From the NCBI GenBank assembly GCA_028681335.1, contig JAQUIT010000003.1, positions 226,632 to 290,631 on the forward strand: a stretch of 64,000 bases of DNA, written 5' to 3'. Position numbers and translations under genes: made by a program. Source of the DNA: Desulfuromonadaceae bacterium (GTDB taxonomy: Bacteria > Desulfobacterota > Desulfuromonadia > Geobacterales > Pseudopelobacteraceae). The notes beneath the pieces are model-generated. The model was not told where the DNA came from and did no database searches. It saw only the letters and a list, made by a program, of their open reading frames with translations. Shown in pieces: positions 62,400-64,000 of the stretch (its first letter is position 1; each line of letters starts with the position of its first letter).

Positions 62400-64000
62400 A
62401 TGACTGACCCGACGATTCACATAACCGGCTTCATTGTGATCGTGGCTGTCCTGGGAATCAGTGCGCAGTGGCTGGCGTGGCGTTTCCGGCTTCCCGCAAT
62501 TCTCCTTCTTTCACTTGCCGGACTTGCGGTCGGACCCTGGCTGGGCTTGATCAAGCCTGGAGAACAACTTGGAGCCATGTTAAATCCCCTTGTCGGTCTG
62601 CTGGTGGCATTCATCCTCTTTGAAGGGGGGATGAATCTCAGGTTCCATGAACTCAGGCAGGCAGGACCGGGGGTAACGCGACTGGCCACCGTTGGTGTGG
62701 CGATAACATGGCTTCTGGGAAGTAGTGCCGCTTATTTTGTCGGCTGCCTTTCCTGGCCGGTAGCTTTGCTTTTTGGCGCCATCATTGTTGTCACAGGACC
62801 GACCGTTATCATACCCATGTTGCGCCAGGCGAAGCTCAGGCAGCGTCCGGCCTCATTGCTCAAATGGGAGGGCATCATCAATGATCCCGTCGGCGCTCTG
62901 CTGGCGGTGCTGGTTTTTGAGTATTTTCTTTATCGGGGAACAGGTGAAGCTGTTTTCCAGGTGCTGAGCGGAGTGGCCATTGCTCTCGCCGCTGCGGTAG
63001 TTCTGGGGATAGGCGGAGGCTACCTGCTTGGCAAAGCTTTTATTCGTGGAGAAGTGCCTGAGTTTTTGAAGGCGCCACTTACGCTTGCCTATGTCCTTTT
63101 GAGCTACGGACTTGCCAATCAGGCCCAACACGAGGCAGGGTTGCTTGCAACCACTCTGCTGGGAATGACGCTGGGCAACATGCGCCTGCGCAGTGTCGAC
63201 GAGTTGAGACGGCTCAAGGAATATGTCTCCGTCCTGATGGTGTCCGGAATTTTCGTTATTCTGACCGCTAACCTTGATACTCATATTTTGACCCGGCTGG
63301 ATTGGCGCAGCGGGTTACTGTTGGCCCTCGTCGTGTTCGCGGTGCGCCCGGTTTCTGTCATGGTCTCCACCGTGGGACTGGGTATGGACTGGCGAGAACG
63401 TGTGCTTCTGGCCTGGATTGCCCCGCGAGGGATTGTCGCGGTCACCGTGGCCGGTGTGTTCGCTTCGCTCATGGTCGAGCAGGGGTACCCCGGCGCCGAT
63501 CTGCTGTTACCCCTCATCGTCTCCCTCGTACTGATTACCGTTGTTCTGCATGGATCAACCATCGGCTGGCTGTCACGCCGATTGGGGCTGGCTGCTTCGA
63601 GCCGGAACGGCATTCTTATTGTGGGTGCATCCAGCTGGAGCATAGCGTTTGCCCTTCAACTCAAGGAACTGGACATACCGGTCATGATAGCTGATTCCAG
63701 TTGGTACAACCTGAGTCAGGCCCGTCAATTCAATATTCGCACCCATCATGGAGAAATCCTCTCTGAACATGTTGAGATGTCGCTGGAACTCAACGACATG
63801 GAATTTCTGTTGGCTACAACCGCCAACGATGCCTACAACGCCTTCGTCTGTACACGATACGCGGCAGATTTCGGGCGTACTCATGTTTTTCAGCTCCCCA
63901 TACATAGTGACGGCGATGCTCAGAATAAAATGAGTATTAAAAATACGTTGCGCGGAGTATCAGCCTTTGGACCATTGGCAACGAAGGATGAATTGGAACA
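62400..64000 (+). CDS. CPA1-type Na+/H+ antiporter with TrkA-N domain, 3' end missing
   Basis: At least 533 residues from ATG 62400 (AAAAAGGAG upstream), running off the window. About twelve membrane helices (1-400) include the family core GPTVIIPMLRQ, EGIINDPVGALLAVLVFEY (the ND ion-binding pair), and WIAPRGIVAVTVAGVF. A cytoplasmic Rossmann-like regulatory domain starts at about residue 400 (NGILIVGASSWSIAFALQLK). It exchanges Na+ or K+ for protons. Together with the N-ATPase it could form a sodium circuit. The missing C-terminus prevents closer assignment. Confidence 0.9.
   Translation, partial: MTDPTIHITGFIVIVAVLGISAQWLAWRFRLPAILLLSLAGLAVGPWLGLIKPGEQLGAMLNPLVGLLVAFILFEGGMNLRFHELRQAGPGVTRLATVGVAITWLLGSSAAYFVGCLSWPVALLFGAIIVVTGPTVIIPMLRQAKLRQRPASLLKWEGIINDPVGALLAVLVFEYFLYRGTGEAVFQVLSGVAIALAAAVVLGIGGGYLLGKAFIRGEVPEFLKAPLTLAYVLLSYGLANQAQHEAGLLATTLLGMTLGNMRLRSVDELRRLKEYVSVLMVSGIFVILTANLDTHILTRLDWRSGLLLALVVFAVRPVSVMVSTVGLGMDWRERVLLAWIAPRGIVAVTVAGVFASLMVEQGYPGADLLLPLIVSLVLITVVLHGSTIGWLSRRLGLAASSRNGILIVGASSWSIAFALQLKELDIPVMIADSSWYNLSQARQFNIRTHHGEILSEHVEMSLELNDMEFLLATTANDAYNAFVCTRYAADFGRTHVFQLPIHSDGDAQNKMSIKNTLRGVSAFGPLATKDELE

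Overview
The window reads as a chromosome segment of an anaerobic, Gram-negative, Geobacter/Desulfuromonas-like bacterium. This is inferred from gene content: NrfHA cytochromes, hydroxylamine reductase, HpnH, IorAB, outer-membrane proteins, and FNR-type palindromes of the form TTGAC(C)..(G)GTCAA, which resemble the HcpR sites I recall for deltaproteobacteria. No rRNA, tRNA, CRISPR array or complete insertion sequence was found.

Layout. 1-690: end of holA. 691-3540: AT-rich accessory stretch with three unrecognised genes and attC-like palindromes, probably a small integron cassette cluster without integrase. 3615-4647: toxin-antitoxin remnants and genes (decayed hicA, intact hicB, complete brnTA). 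4745-7228 (minus): rpsT, a free-standing DAHP-synthase regulatory-type domain, chorismate mutase and nadB. 7520-9421: a coiled-coil protein with a duplicated domain. 9813-19696: a long unit, iorAB - paaK - ACT protein - two livK - livHMGF, for aromatic/branched-chain keto acid and amino acid metabolism, followed by hpnH. 21146-31909: nitrogen-oxide block: hcp, nrfHA, a RIC remnant, a cytochrome c/CopD/b5 fusion, a NIT-domain chemoreceptor, a NapH-like ferredoxin and an HPP protein. Three genes or units carry a matching FNR/HcpR-like palindrome about 40 bases upstream of a plausible start point. 32156-40575: thioredoxin, fetAB, DUF481, HxlR plus flavoprotein, OmpW, a HAMP-PAS-DnaQ protein and a hot-dog dehydratase.

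40736-62331 is a stress/envelope region: small lipoproteins, DUF4105, HPF, DUF302, PRC-barrel, UspA, DUF4398/OmpA, MscS, DUF2254, DUF2147 and SDR. In its middle lies a complete Na+-type N-ATPase operon (atpDCQRBEFAG, 46066-53005). A CPA1-type Na+/H+ antiporter runs off the right end, so a sodium cycle is plausible.

The most interesting signal is regulatory. Six sigma-54 (-24/-12) promoters are scattered through 41.0-61.0 kb. Five have a related 16-bp palindrome (best copy CTGTCATATATGACAG) centred 136.5-139.5 bases upstream of the end of the -12 box. This looks like an undescribed enhancer-binding-protein regulon for envelope and stress proteins; its activator is not in the window. Other oddities: an internally deleted hicA, an ompW signal peptide broken at an A7 tract, remnants of pckA, an alcohol dehydrogenase and RIC, and a 28-bp-arm hairpin repeat inside the ATPase operon.
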